A DNA stretch of 20,682 nt from JADGQM01 sp964505935 (GCA_964505935.1 CAZDKX010000046.1:1-20682), one strand, 5' to 3'; shown: positions 1 to 8,354, counted from the first letter of the stretch. Notes: generated by a model from the sequence alone, not told the origin. Numbers and translations: made by a program.

Positions 1-28
1 GCTCATGAGCGGGGAGATCGCGGTATGA
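1..28 (+). CDS. hsdS: C-terminal tail of a probable type I restriction specificity subunit (HsdS), cut by the window edge
   Basis: Frame 2 reads LMSGEIAV and then TGA at 26-28. Many HsdS proteins end in a very similar string (LLTGKVRV or LLSGEIRV type). The stop overlaps the ATG of the next gene in an ATGA arrangement, which implies translational coupling, and an HsdR gene follows one gene later. Only eight codons are visible, so the assignment rests on this short tail plus context. It would place hsdM and hsdS just left of the window. Confidence 0.5.
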
Positions 29-1617
29 GCCTCGAAGGGCAGCTCCTCGACCGCAAATCGCTGCGTATAGTCACCGGCAAAACCGCCGACTTCGGTGAGC
101 TGGCCAAGGACTGCGTGGCCTTTGCCGCCGCCCAGGGGGGCAGGCTGCTCATCGGCATCGAAGATGACCGACTCATGCCGCCGGAGCAGCAGCGCATCCC
201 CCCCGAGCTGCTCGATCTCATCCGCAAGCGCATCGCGGAAAACACCGTGGGAGTTGAGGTTGTTCCGCGCATCGTGTCGGCGGAAAACGGCGGCGAGTAC
301 CTTGAACTGATCATTTTGCGAAGCGTTGGGATTCCGTCCACCTCCGACGGCCGCTATTACCTGCGGCTGGCCAATGACCGGGCCTCTTTCCCATGGGAAA
401 CCCTGACGACCATCCAAGTTCCACGGCAGCAGGTCGACCCGGCCAAGCTCAGGCTGTTTGTTGGCGGCATCCGTGCCTCAGACCGCGTCAAAGAGAGCGT
501 CAAGGTCAAGACCGATGAAGAACTTCTGGATCACTACCTCCTTACCGGCGGGGATTTTCTGACCAACCTGGGGATTCTCTGCATGGGGCGGCGGAAAGAT
601 CGCGCCCGCCTGGGAACGGCCCCGGTCATCCAGTTCATCAAGTACGACGAAACCGGGACCAAAGTCGCCAAGATCGTATGGGACGATTACGGTCTGACGC
701 CGATGGAGATGATCGAGGCGGTCTGGAAGCAAGTTCCCGACTGGCGCGAGAGCTATGAAATTCGGGACGGACTCTTTCCCCACACCGTTCCTCACTATGA
801 CGAGGTGGTCGTGCGGGAACTCCTCACCAATGCCCTCGTCCACCGGCCCTACACCCAGCGCGGGGATATCTTCATCAATCTCTTCCCGGAGCGGCTGCAG
901 ATCGTCAATCCCGGCCTGTTGCCGCTGGGCGTGACGCCCCGGAACATCCTCCACGTTACGGTGCGGCGAAACGAAGGGCTCGCCCGTGTGTTCCACGACT
1001 TCAAACTGATGGAGCGGGAGGGCAGCGGTTACGACAAGCTTTACGAAATCCTGCTATCCCAGGGGAAACAGCCCCCGGAACCGGTGGAAGGTCCCGACCG
1101 GGTTGAGGTGACGGTGCGGAAAAGGATTCTCAACCCCCTCATCATCGATTTCATCGACAAAGCCGACCGCAGGTTCCAGCTCCGGCAGAAGGAAAAGATC
1201 TGCCTCGGTCTCATCGTGCAGCATGAGTCGGTGGCGGCGAACCAGCTCACCCGGCTCCTTGAACTGAGGGATGCCGGGCAGCTCCACCCATGGTTGGATC
1301 GGCTGCTTGCCTGGGAGATTGTCAAGTCACGGGGCCGGACCAAGGGGACAGCCTATTTCGTTGACCCGGAGCTTTTGCGAAAGCTCGACTTCAAGGGCAG
1401 CACGACCCTCAGGGGAATCGAAGAACACCGCCTGCATGAGCTGGTCCTGCGGGACCTTCAGATCTACCGGGAGGCCAGCATCAGCGAGATCCACGGACGG
1501 ATCGGCGAGGAAATCCCCCGCAGGCTCCTCAAGAACCAGCTGCGCAAGATGGTCGAAAGGGGTGAAATCGGCAGGAAGGGAAAGCTGCGCCACACTCGTT
1601 ATCTATGGACCGGATAG
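25..1617 (+). CDS. AlbA_2 / Schlafen-AAA domain ATP-binding protein, RecG-like putative regulator in a type I R-M operon
   Basis: The protein has 530 residues. Residues about 15-115 look like an AlbA_2 (divergent AAA_4, Schlafen-type) nucleic-acid-binding domain, with the typical stretch AQGGRLLIGIEDD. Residues about 258-345 match the HATPase_c_4 module: VVRELLTNALVHRPY with N269 as the likely ATP/Mg residue, then RLQIVNPG and EREGSGY. The last 150 residues look like winged-helix material. Proteins of this family are often annotated as transcriptional regulators or 'ATP-dependent DNA helicase RecG-like', although they lack helicase motifs. The start has GGGGAG at 11-16, eight bases upstream, and overlaps the stop of the preceding gene. 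Such genes are commonly inserted between hsdS and hsdR. Its role here, modulating the R-M system or acting as an extra defence component, is not established. Confidence 0.85.
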   Translation: MSLEGQLLDRKSLRIVTGKTADFGELAKDCVAFAAAQGGRLLIGIEDDRLMPPEQQRIPPELLDLIRKRIAENTVGVEVVPRIVSAENGGEYLELIILRSVGIPSTSDGRYYLRLANDRASFPWETLTTIQVPRQQVDPAKLRLFVGGIRASDRVKESVKVKTDEELLDHYLLTGGDFLTNLGILCMGRRKDRARLGTAPVIQFIKYDETGTKVAKIVWDDYGLTPMEMIEAVWKQVPDWRESYEIRDGLFPHTVPHYDEVVVRELLTNALVHRPYTQRGDIFINLFPERLQIVNPGLLPLGVTPRNILHVTVRRNEGLARVFHDFKLMEREGSGYDKLYEILLSQGKQPPEPVEGPDRVEVTVRKRILNPLIIDFIDKADRRFQLRQKEKICLGLIVQHESVAANQLTRLLELRDAGQLHPWLDRLLAWEIVKSRGRTKGTAYFVDPELLRKLDFKGSTTLRGIEEHRLHELVLRDLQIYREASISEIHGRIGEEIPRRLLKNQLRKMVERGEIGRKGKLRHTRYLWTG

Positions 1618-1660
1618 GCCCCGAATAATCGCCTTTGGGCCATAGAATAAGGTCCATAGA
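1602..1660. repeat. 10-bp inverted repeat around the stop of the AlbA_2 gene, with a third half-site downstream
   Basis: TCTATGGACC at 1602-1611 is the exact reverse complement of GGTCCATAGA at 1651-1660, separated by 39 bases. A further GGTCCATAG lies at 1746-1754. The arms straddle the TAG stop at 1615-1617. No T-run follows, so this is not a typical intrinsic terminator. It could be an operator for hsdR expression or simply repeat debris. The rest of 1618-1904 holds no gene I can support. Confidence 0.4.
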
Positions 1661-1802
1661 AGTGCAGCATTCGTCTATCTCTTTGGAATAGTAAAGGTTT
1701 TTTATAGACACCGGGCTGGCGAAAATCGCTTCCTGCGGACAGCCAGGTCCATAGCGAATAGCCTCTGATGCCCGGCGACGGATGATAGGAAATCCCCCCA
1801 AC

Positions 1803-1821
1803 CCCCCTTTGGCAAAGGGGG
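1803..1821. repeat. Short palindromic hairpin element (CCCCCTTTG/CAAAGGGGG)
   Basis: A perfect inverted repeat has CCCCCTTT at 1803-1810 and AAAGGGGG at 1814-1821 around a GGC loop. It sits in the 287-bp gap between the AlbA_2 gene and hsdR. C- and G-rich hairpins of this form, preceded by AAATCCCCCC as here (1790 onward), are dispersed in many bacterial chromosomes, often in intergenic space. No T-run follows, so it is a poor terminator. It may influence the hsdR leader. Confidence 0.6.
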
Positions 1822-1904
1822 AGTGCCTGTGTGTGTCATGGCATTCAAGAAGGTCTCAGATGAAACTCAATTCAGAGTGATAAACGGGAGCGGGGCGAAA
1901 GCGG

Positions 1905-4900
1905 ATGATCACCACTATCAACAACGAAGACCGACTGGTGCAGGAGACCTTTGCCAACCACCTGGAAAAGGAGCTCGGCTGGGAAAGTGTTTATGCGTGG
2001 AAAAAGGAAACCTTTGGGCCGAATGGGACGCTGGGGCGGGCCGATACCCGTGAGGTGGTGCTAAAGACTCATCTCCATGCAGCGCTGAAGAAGTTCAATG
2101 CCACGCTGCCGGAGAAGGCTGTCAACGAAGCCGTGGAGAAACTCACCCATTACGATTTTTCGCGATCCCTCGTTCAGCACAACCAGGCTTTCTACCAGAT
2201 GATTCGCGACGGGGTGCCGGTCAGTTATCGGGATGCCAAGGGGCAACTGCGCCATGTTATGGCCCAGGTGATCGACTTCAACAATCCTGAGAACAACCGC
2301 TTCGTGGCCGTGCGGGAGCTCCAGATCACCGGTCGCCGCTCGCCCAACTACAACCGGCGGGCCGACCTGGTGTGCTTCGTGAACGGGCTCCCGCTGGTCT
2401 TCATTGAGCTCAAGGCAGTCTATAAAAACATCCGCAGCGCCTTTGAGGGGAACCTGAAAGACTATCTGGACGAGCACGTCATTGCCCACGCTTTCCACCA
2501 CAATGTCTTCCTGGTTGTCAGCAACGGCCATCGAGCCCGCTACGGCACGATCACCAGCGAATGGGACCACTTCAGCGAGTGGAAACGGCTCCAGGAAAGC
2601 GACAAGGGCAAGCTAGCCGCCGAGGTGCTCCTCAACGGCATGCTGGACAAGGCGCGCTTGCTCGATATCTTGGAGAACTTCGTCCTCTTTGACAGCAGCA
2701 AACCGGGGGCCGTGCGCAAAGTGGTGGCGCGCAACCATCAGGTGATGGGCGTCAACAATGCCGTGGCGGCGGTGCTCCAGCAGGAGGAACTGAAACGCGA
2801 GTTCCCGCCGGAGGCGCGCCTGAGCTATCGCGTGGTGGAGGTGCCGAGGGAGCAAGCGACCGACCGGGACACGGCGGATCTGATCGAGCCCGAGGAGCCC
2901 CGAAGCGTGCGCCTGCCGGAACTGGCCCATCCAAGACTGGGCAAGCTGGGTGTTTTCTGGCATACGCAGGGCAGCGGCAAGTCCTACTCGATGGCGTTCT
3001 TTGCGGAGAAGGCACGGCGGAAGATCCCCGGCAATTTCACCTTTGTGTTGATGACCGACCGTAACGACCTCGACAACCAGATCTACCGGACTTTCGTCTG
3101 TTGCAACGTGGCGAACGAACAGACCCCCCGCGCCGGTTCCGGCAAGCAATTGAAGGAACTCCTCAAGCAGAACCACCGCTACATTTTCAGCCTCATCCAC
3201 AAGTTCAATCAGGATGTGAACCCACGGCAACCGTACAGCAAAAGAGATGACATCATCGTCATCTCCGACGAAGCGCACCGCACCCAGGCGGGCAGGCTGG
3301 CCCGGAACATGCGGGCGGCGCTGCCCAATGCCGCCTTCATCGGCTTTACGGGTACACCTCTTTTCAAGCACGACCATTTGACCCGGCGGATTTTCGGCGA
3401 GTACGTCTCGCGCTACGACTTCAAACGCTCGGAGGAAGATGGGGCCACGGTCAAGCTCGTCTATGAAAACCGGGGGGAGAAGCTGGGCATCGCGCGAATG
3501 GACCTTAATGAAAAGATCAAAACGGCCATCGCCAAAGCGGAACTTTCCCCCGATCAGCATACACTGTTGGAGAAACTGCTGGGCAAAGACTATGAAGTGA
3601 TAACCGCCGATGACCGGCTGGATAAGATTGCTGATGACTTCGTGAAGTATGCATCCACCCGGTGGGAGTCCGGCAAGTCCATGCTGGTCTGCATTGACAA
3701 GATCACCTGTGGCCGCATGCACCAGCGCATCATGCCGCGCTGGCAGGTGAAGATCGAGGAGTTGCGCAAGGAGATCGCGGCGCTGGAAGAAGAGCTTAAG
3801 GCAGAACCCGATGAAGAGATCCAGAAGGAGTTATCCGTCAAACGGGACCGGTTGAAGGCCCAGGAAAAATGGATGTCCGAAACCCGTATCCAGGTCATTG
3901 TCAGCGAAGCGCAAAACGAGGTTGCAGACTTCAAGAAATGGGGCTTCAACATCAGACCCCACCGGGCCATCATGAAGCAGGGCTTTGAGACGGCGGACGG
4001 GAAGCGGGTGGATGTGGAGTCGGCCTTCAAGAACCCCGACCACCCTTTCCGCATTGCTATTGTCTGCGCCATGTGGCTGACGGGTTTCGATGTGGAAAGC
4101 CTCTCCTCCCTTTACGTCGACAAACCCATGAGGGCACACACCCTGATGCAGGCCATTGCCCGCGCCAACCGGCGCTATCCCGGTAAGGATTTCGGTCTGA
4201 TCGTGGACTACAACGGCATCTTGAAGAGCCTGCGGGAAGCCTTGGCGGAGTATGCCCTGGGGGATGAAGAGGGCGGCGAAGAGGAAATCCTCGAACCGGT
4301 GGAAGAGAGGGTCAAGGCGCTGCTGGAAGCCATCGAAGCAACGGAGACGCACCTAAGGGGGCTGGGCTTCAATCCGGCATCTCTTGATAGAAAAACCGGA
4401 AAGGAGAAATTAGAAGCACTCCGGGATGCCGTGAATGCTGTTCGGACGACCGATGATTCCAGGCAGCGGTTCAAGATCCTGGCGAGGCTGGTCTTCACCC
4501 GCTTCAAGGCGCTGCTTGTGGAACCCTCTGCCTACGTCTACGCTGAACGGCACGACAACATCGAGGCGATTTATAGAAAGCTCAGTGAGCATATTGACAC
4601 GACGGATGTGACGGAGGTGTTGAAGGCGCTGCACCGGATCGTCAATCAGGCCATCGTTACCGACGCGCCGGGAGTAGATCAGGTTGAAGAGAAACAGTAC
4701 GATCTGAGCCAGATCAACCTGGAGAAGCTGCGGGATGAGTTCGCCAAGAAGGTTAAACACAAAGCGACCACCCTTCAGGACATTCGCACTATCATTGAGG
4801 CCAGGCTTTCCAGAATGCTGATGCACAACCCTCGACACATGGACTACTACCAGAAGTATCAGGAGATTATCGCCGAGTACAACCAGGAAAAGGAGCGCGT

Positions 4901-5294
4901 CACCATTGAAGAGACTTTCGCAAAGCTCGTGGAATTGGCCAAGAGCCTTGATGCCGAGCAGAAGCGGGCGGTTCAGGAAGGGCTGAGCGAGGATGAGCTG
5001 GCGCTTTTCGACATGCTCGTCAAAGATGATATCAGCAAGGCCGACCGGGACCGACTCAAGGAAGCCAGCAGGGGGCTCCTGGAGTCCATGACAGCCCTGG
5101 TAAAGCCCATGGAACGCTGGACGGAAAAGGAACAGACGCAGGCAGAGGTCAAGGTTTTCATCCTGGATCACCTGTTTGCCAAACTTCCCGATCCTCCGTA
5201 CTCCCCGAAAGAGACGGAGCAGGCCGCCAACCGTATTTACGATTACATCTGGCAGCGAAGTGCGAGCGGCACACTCTTTTCGCTTGCCGCCTGA
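1905..5294 (+). CDS. hsdR: Type I restriction endonuclease subunit R (nuclease-translocase)
   Basis: The 1129-residue length is normal for HsdR. The PD-(D/E)xK nuclease core is visible as D154 (RADLVCF) and E168-L-K170 (FIELKAV). The SF2 motor follows: Walker A HTQGSGKS with K359, DEAH box D455-H458 (ISDEAHRTQ), motif III GFTGTPLF, a GFD motif (WLTGFDVES) and motif VI QAIARANR (749-756). A coiled, charged stretch lies near residues 610-660, and a helical C-terminus should dock on the methylase. HsdR with HsdM and HsdS cleaves unmodified DNA after ATP-driven translocation. All catalytic motifs are present, so the gene looks functional. The ATG has only a distant GGGAG (1886-1890), so initiation may be weak. 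The family differs from the broken second HsdR in this window. Confidence 0.96.
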   Translation: MITTINNEDRLVQETFANHLEKELGWESVYAWKKETFGPNGTLGRADTREVVLKTHLHAALKKFNATLPEKAVNEAVEKLTHYDFSRSLVQHNQAFYQMIRDGVPVSYRDAKGQLRHVMAQVIDFNNPENNRFVAVRELQITGRRSPNYNRRADLVCFVNGLPLVFIELKAVYKNIRSAFEGNLKDYLDEHVIAHAFHHNVFLVVSNGHRARYGTITSEWDHFSEWKRLQESDKGKLAAEVLLNGMLDKARLLDILENFVLFDSSKPGAVRKVVARNHQVMGVNNAVAAVLQQEELKREFPPEARLSYRVVEVPREQATDRDTADLIEPEEPRSVRLPELAHPRLGKLGVFWHTQGSGKSYSMAFFAEKARRKIPGNFTFVLMTDRNDLDNQIYRTFVCCNVANEQTPRAGSGKQLKELLKQNHRYIFSLIHKFNQDVNPRQPYSKRDDIIVISDEAHRTQAGRLARNMRAALPNAAFIGFTGTPLFKHDHLTRRIFGEYVSRYDFKRSEEDGATVKLVYENRGEKLGIARMDLNEKIKTAIAKAELSPDQHTLLEKLLGKDYEVITADDRLDKIADDFVKYASTRWESGKSMLVCIDKITCGRMHQRIMPRWQVKIEELRKEIAALEEELKAEPDEEIQKELSVKRDRLKAQEKWMSETRIQVIVSEAQNEVADFKKWGFNIRPHRAIMKQGFETADGKRVDVESAFKNPDHPFRIAIVCAMWLTGFDVESLSSLYVDKPMRAHTLMQAIARANRRYPGKDFGLIVDYNGILKSLREALAEYALGDEEGGEEEILEPVEERVKALLEAIEATETHLRGLGFNPASLDRKTGKEKLEALRDAVNAVRTTDDSRQRFKILARLVFTRFKALLVEPSAYVYAERHDNIEAIYRKLSEHIDTTDVTEVLKALHRIVNQAIVTDAPGVDQVEEKQYDLSQINLEKLRDEFAKKVKHKATTLQDIRTIIEARLSRMLMHNPRHMDYYQKYQEIIAEYNQEKERVTIEETFAKLVELAKSLDAEQKRAVQEGLSEDELALFDMLVKDDISKADRDRLKEASRGLLESMTALVKPMERWTEKEQTQAEVKVFILDHLFAKLPDPPYSPKETEQAANRIYDYIWQRSASGTLFSLAA

Positions 5295-5323
5295 CAGGCG
5301 ATTACTGTCCAACTCAAACACAT

Positions 5324-5328
5324 GGAGG
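5324..5328 (+). promoter_or_regulatory. Shine-Dalgarno GGAGG that selects the TTG start of the phosphoesterase
   Basis: GGAGG at 5324-5328 lies five bases before TTG 5334. The only alternative, ATG 5322, sits on top of this site and has no ribosome binding site of its own. Confidence 0.6.
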
Positions 5329-5333
5329 CCGCA

Positions 5334-6299
5334 TTGTCCTACGACATCATCGGTGATATCCACGGACAGGCAGACAAGCTCGAAGCTCTACTGCGTCGCA
5401 TGGGCTATCAAGAAAAGGACGGCTGCTGGCGCCATCCAGGCCGGACGGCGATTTTTGTCGGCGACTTTATCGACCGGGGACCGTATCAGCTCCGGTCTGT
5501 GACAACGGCTCGTCGTATGGTCGACGCAGGTGCCGCGCTGGCGGTTATGGGAAACCACGAATTAAACGCCATCGCCTGGCATACTCCCGATCCCGATGAC
5601 CACGGCGAATACCTTCGGCCACACTTCAGCGAGAAGTGGGGAGAGAAGAATCGAAAACAGCACGAAAAGTTCCTCGCCGAAGTAGAGGATCAACCGGGAG
5701 TGCACCGCGAGACCATCGAATGGTTTCTGACCTTGCCGTTGTGGCTTGATCTGCCCGGAATTCGCGTTGTCCATGCCTGCTGGCATCCGAAGTTCATGGA
5801 GTGGATCTCGCCTCAGCTTTCCGGCGCAAATACGCTTGGGCTTGATCTTCTTCCTGGTGCAACCCGCGAACCGGGAAATGAGGCCGAAAAAGAGAACGCA
5901 ACCCCGTCCATCTTCAAAGCTGTCGAATCGCTCACAAAGGGCATTGAGATTCCGCTGCCCCCTGGACATTCCTTCCTCGACAAAGATGGAATCGAGCGCC
6001 GTCGCGTCCGGGTGCGTTGGTGGGATGCTGAAGCGTCGACATACCGCAGCGCCGCCATGTTTTCAGAGGAGTTTCAGTCGAGGTTACCGGAGGAACCGAT
6101 TCCCTCTCACGCCATGATTTCGCCGCCGACCGACAAACCCATCTTCTTCGGCCACTACTGGCTGACCGGTGTTCCAGACGTCCTTTCTCCGAATGCTGCC
6201 TGTGTCGACTACAGCGCGGGCAAGGGAGGGCCATTGGTGGCCTATCGATGGGACGGGGAATCCCGATTGACCTCGAAGAACTTGGTTCTTGCCGACTGA
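5334..6299 (+). CDS. Calcineurin-like (PPP-type) metallophosphoesterase
   Basis: From TTG 5334 the protein has 321 residues and starts MSYDIIGDIHG, the usual beginning in this family; ATG 5322 would add four residues. The binuclear-metal motifs are in order: GDIHG (7-11), GDFIDRGP (43-50), GNHE (73-76), a histidine in VVHACWH, and late GHYW (273-276). This is the bacterial protein-phosphatase / diadenosine-tetraphosphatase-like branch that hydrolyses phosphoester or phosphoanhydride bonds; the substrate cannot be read from sequence. It begins 39 nt after the hsdR stop on the same strand, so co-transcription is likely. Whether it serves the restriction system (for example nucleotide or protein dephosphorylation) or is a passenger is open. 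Confidence 0.88.
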   Translation: MSYDIIGDIHGQADKLEALLRRMGYQEKDGCWRHPGRTAIFVGDFIDRGPYQLRSVTTARRMVDAGAALAVMGNHELNAIAWHTPDPDDHGEYLRPHFSEKWGEKNRKQHEKFLAEVEDQPGVHRETIEWFLTLPLWLDLPGIRVVHACWHPKFMEWISPQLSGANTLGLDLLPGATREPGNEAEKENATPSIFKAVESLTKGIEIPLPPGHSFLDKDGIERRRVRVRWWDAEASTYRSAAMFSEEFQSRLPEEPIPSHAMISPPTDKPIFFGHYWLTGVPDVLSPNAACVDYSAGKGGPLVAYRWDGESRLTSKNLVLAD

Positions 6300-6466
6300 A
6301 TGGGCAGAGGGGGGATTAGCTGAAGGTGGCGCTATTGGACGTGCACGATGACGGTGGAAACATAGAGTGGACTTCTGCCTTGAGGAGTTCAACACCGAGG
6401 TCAGTTGCGTGCGCTGCTACGGCAGCGTACAGAAGACTAAATAGACGGCCACCATGACGAGGAAAA

Positions 6467-6796
6467 TTCCGGTAGTCTCTTGAAGCCGAAGAACGGGTCG
6501 AAGCTGCTTCCCCATCGGTAGGCAATGGAGGCTTGTCTGCAGATCAGCTTCATGGGAACAAAGTACTTGTTGCTCGACTTGTTACAGACTGAATTTCCCT
6601 TGAACCTCTGTTTGCGCGCCCAAGAGACGAATTCCTCAAAGAGGTGGGCATTGAAACGGGAAAACGGCATCTTGCCGAAAAACGGGATGAGGTAGTTCTC
6701 CAGGCAGCTCCGGTACTCTCTCAGGGGGCGTCCTGCCAGTCGCCCGGAATCCCGCAGCAGGCGATACTACTGCTCGGCGTAATCCCGAAAGATGAC
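6467..6796 (-). pseudogene. Remnant of a phage-type tyrosine recombinase (integrase), core-binding region only
   Basis: The minus strand reads FRDYAEQ, a TAG stop (6767-6769), then continues in the same frame through REYRSCLENYLIPFFG and FVPMKLICRQ to DPFFGFKRLPE. From memory this is the SAM-like core-binding domain typical of integrases with an Arm-DNA-binding N-terminus. The Arm domain, the catalytic R..HxxR..Y domain and any start codon are missing. It is joined in frame to the PLD-like pseudogene upstream. The 6300-6466 stretch between this scrap and the phosphoesterase stop holds nothing I can identify; a short - frame there (stop at 6316) is unconvincing. The remnant suggests an island edge or an old integration event. 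Confidence 0.7.
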
Positions 6797-6799
6797 CTG

Positions 6800-7609
6800 G
6801 TCATCCCAGATAAAGACCTCAACGCTCAGCTGCTGATCCCGTAATACGGCGGTCAATTCCCGGCGAAAAATCTCCTCCCACTCTGATGACTCAAGGACCT
6901 GCCTCGAAGGACCGGAGCCACGATAACAGGCTCGGTGGATTTCAATGAACGGCGGAGAGGCTCTTCCGGCAGTCAGCCCCAGCAACGTGATGAAGTCCTG
7001 GTAGCGGAGGAGGGTTGGGTCCAGGTGGGGATCGACGAACACCACGGAATTCGCATGCCGCAGAATCAGCTCCAGGGCGGATTGGTAATCTGGGAGCGCC
7101 CTTCTGAGGCGCATGGATGGGCTGCGCCCGGCCCACCAAGGGGTGCTGGAAAATCTGCTGATGCGGGCGACCAAGTCCTCCGCTTCAAAATGGTGGGCGA
7201 TGCGGTCAGTCACAATGATCCCCGAAAGAGACCGCAACTCACGGGAGGCCAGTGCCTAACGGCACCATTCTTCATCGCTTTCAGGCACGCCTGCCACCAC
7301 CGCGACAAAGGGCACCAGCCGTTTCTGAAGAACAAGTTCCTTGAGAAGTTCCTTGCCGCGTCTGTGCCATGGGCGGCTGTCGCCTCTCAAGAGGCAGCAC
7401 CACTCGCCATCCCGAAGATCTCGAACGAGGCCCTCGCTGAGGAGGACTTCTTTCAGCAGCTGAAGCTGAAGGTCGCCGACATCTTCACTGGTGTAAGCAG
7501 TGAGGTCAAAAACGTCGGGCGTGAGCGCGTATTCTGCAAGGGAGCCATCAAAACACCTCCCGCAAGCCTTCCTCGAAAAACCCTCCCGGCCAGGTCCTCC
7601 TGGCGGCAC
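6800..7609 (-). pseudogene. Decayed PLD-like hypothetical protein, interrupted by an amber codon and truncated
   Basis: One minus-strand frame runs from about 7552 (GSLAEYALTPDVFD) to 6800 (VEVFIWDD) with a single TAG at 7256-7258. The codons around it read EEWCR-TAG-ALASREL, where a GAG-to-TAG change would restore a plausible Glu. Characteristic strings are ANSVVFVDPHLDPT, IEIHRACYRGSG and VFIWDD. I associate these with an uncharacterised phospholipase-D-like family usually encoded right behind an SMC-like ATPase; this is recall, not a search. The expected continuation after FIWDD (HDRYLI-type) is missing, and the frame passes straight into integrase sequence. The only open start is GTG 7609, inside the ATPase frame. 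The natural start next to GGAGG (about 7556-7560) seems lost, perhaps by a one-base slip in TTTT. Confidence 0.6.
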
Positions 7610-8316
7610 CCCTTGCTCACGGCGAAGAGCATCAACTGTTCGCCGGCGGCAAAAGAATCCGTGCGGCGAAGCCCTCGAGGGATGAACGAGTCGGCTTCGG
7701 CGGTTATTTCCGGGACGATCTCGGACATCACCTGGTCCAGGGTGTCGTAATCGGAGGTCTTCAGGTCAGCGGCCGTGGTCGATAGCTCAACGATGGCTCT
7801 CAGTGCTTCACGGAAAAAGGGAAGGTGGTGGTCGAGCCGATCCAGCTGAAGTTTTCCGTCCTTGCGTCGGCTCATCCGTAGAATGCTTCTCCCATCCGCT
7901 TCAATCGTGAAGGCGTGGGTCTCGGGGGCTGCCTCGGCAAGGGGCCGGTCTTCGTCGTCGAGCAGGACCCCAACGTGGATGGACAGGGTGATGTCGCTCA
8001 CGGGAGCCAGCAGTTCCGCAATGGGTCCGGTGAAGTCGCCGGCGGCGAATTCGGCCGACCATTCGAGGCGGCGGTTGGCTTCCCGCCGGTGGACATACTG
8101 GCGAAATCCGCCCAGGTCGACGGCATCGCCGCCCACCTGGGTCCGGTGGACATCCAGGCTGCCTGTTTCCAGCGCATGCCTGGCGAGAATCAGGCTATGC
8201 AAGATGCTCGATTTTCCCGCGCTGTTGACCCCATAGATCAGCGTCAGCGGCCGGATGGGAATACGCTGCAAATCGGCGAAGGCCTTGAAATTTGCGATCT
8301 GAAATGCTGTCAGCAT
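7453..8316 (-). pseudogene. C-terminally truncated SMC/RecF-like AAA ATPase
   Basis: The frame starts MLTAFQIANFKAFADLQRI, typical of overcoming-lysogenisation/RecF-like AAA_15 ATPases, with Walker A GVNSAGKSS at residues 29-37. Convincing ATPase sequence continues to VSKGCRQEDLAG (about residue 243, position 7585). After that the frame merely overlaps the other frame of the PLD-like gene and stops at 7453. The ABC signature, Walker B and D-loop, expected in another 200-300 residues, are absent, so it cannot form a complete ATPase site. A weak GAGG precedes ATG 8316. The likely event is one deletion that removed the ATPase 3' half and brought the next gene's start into it. Family members pair with effector nucleases in several defence systems. 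Confidence 0.7.
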
Positions 8317-8330
8317 GGAACCTCAAAACT

Positions 8331-8354
8331 GAAGGATGAAGGCGGAAGGATGAA
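8331..8354. repeat. 10-bp direct repeat GAAGGATGAA, two copies
   Basis: GAAGGATGAA occurs at 8331-8340 and again at 8345-8354, separated by GGCG. It lies just upstream of the truncated ATPase start, between that gene and the toxin gene. Short GGATGAA-type iterations are common intergenic sequence; function is unknown. Confidence 0.55.

Noticed and set aside
2613..3722. 369-codon antisense frame opposite hsdR
   Set aside because: It lies wholly inside the well-conserved hsdR gene on the other strand and has no recognisable domain; it is a GC-driven shadow. The same applies to 4410-5363.
6300..6466. Small frames between the phosphoesterase and the integrase remnant
   Set aside because: Neither strand gives a start with a ribosome site or any recognisable domain.
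6767..7258. TAG recoding (for example pyrrolysine) in the PLD-like/integrase frame
   Set aside because: TAG also acts as a normal terminator in this window (the AlbA_2 gene at 1615-1617, the hsdR remnant at 10995). The flanking genes are truncated, so decay is the simpler explanation.
6935..7750. 271-codon + frame across the PLD-like and ATPase remnants
   Set aside because: Both decayed genes on the minus strand show family motifs; the + frame is low-complexity shadow sequence.
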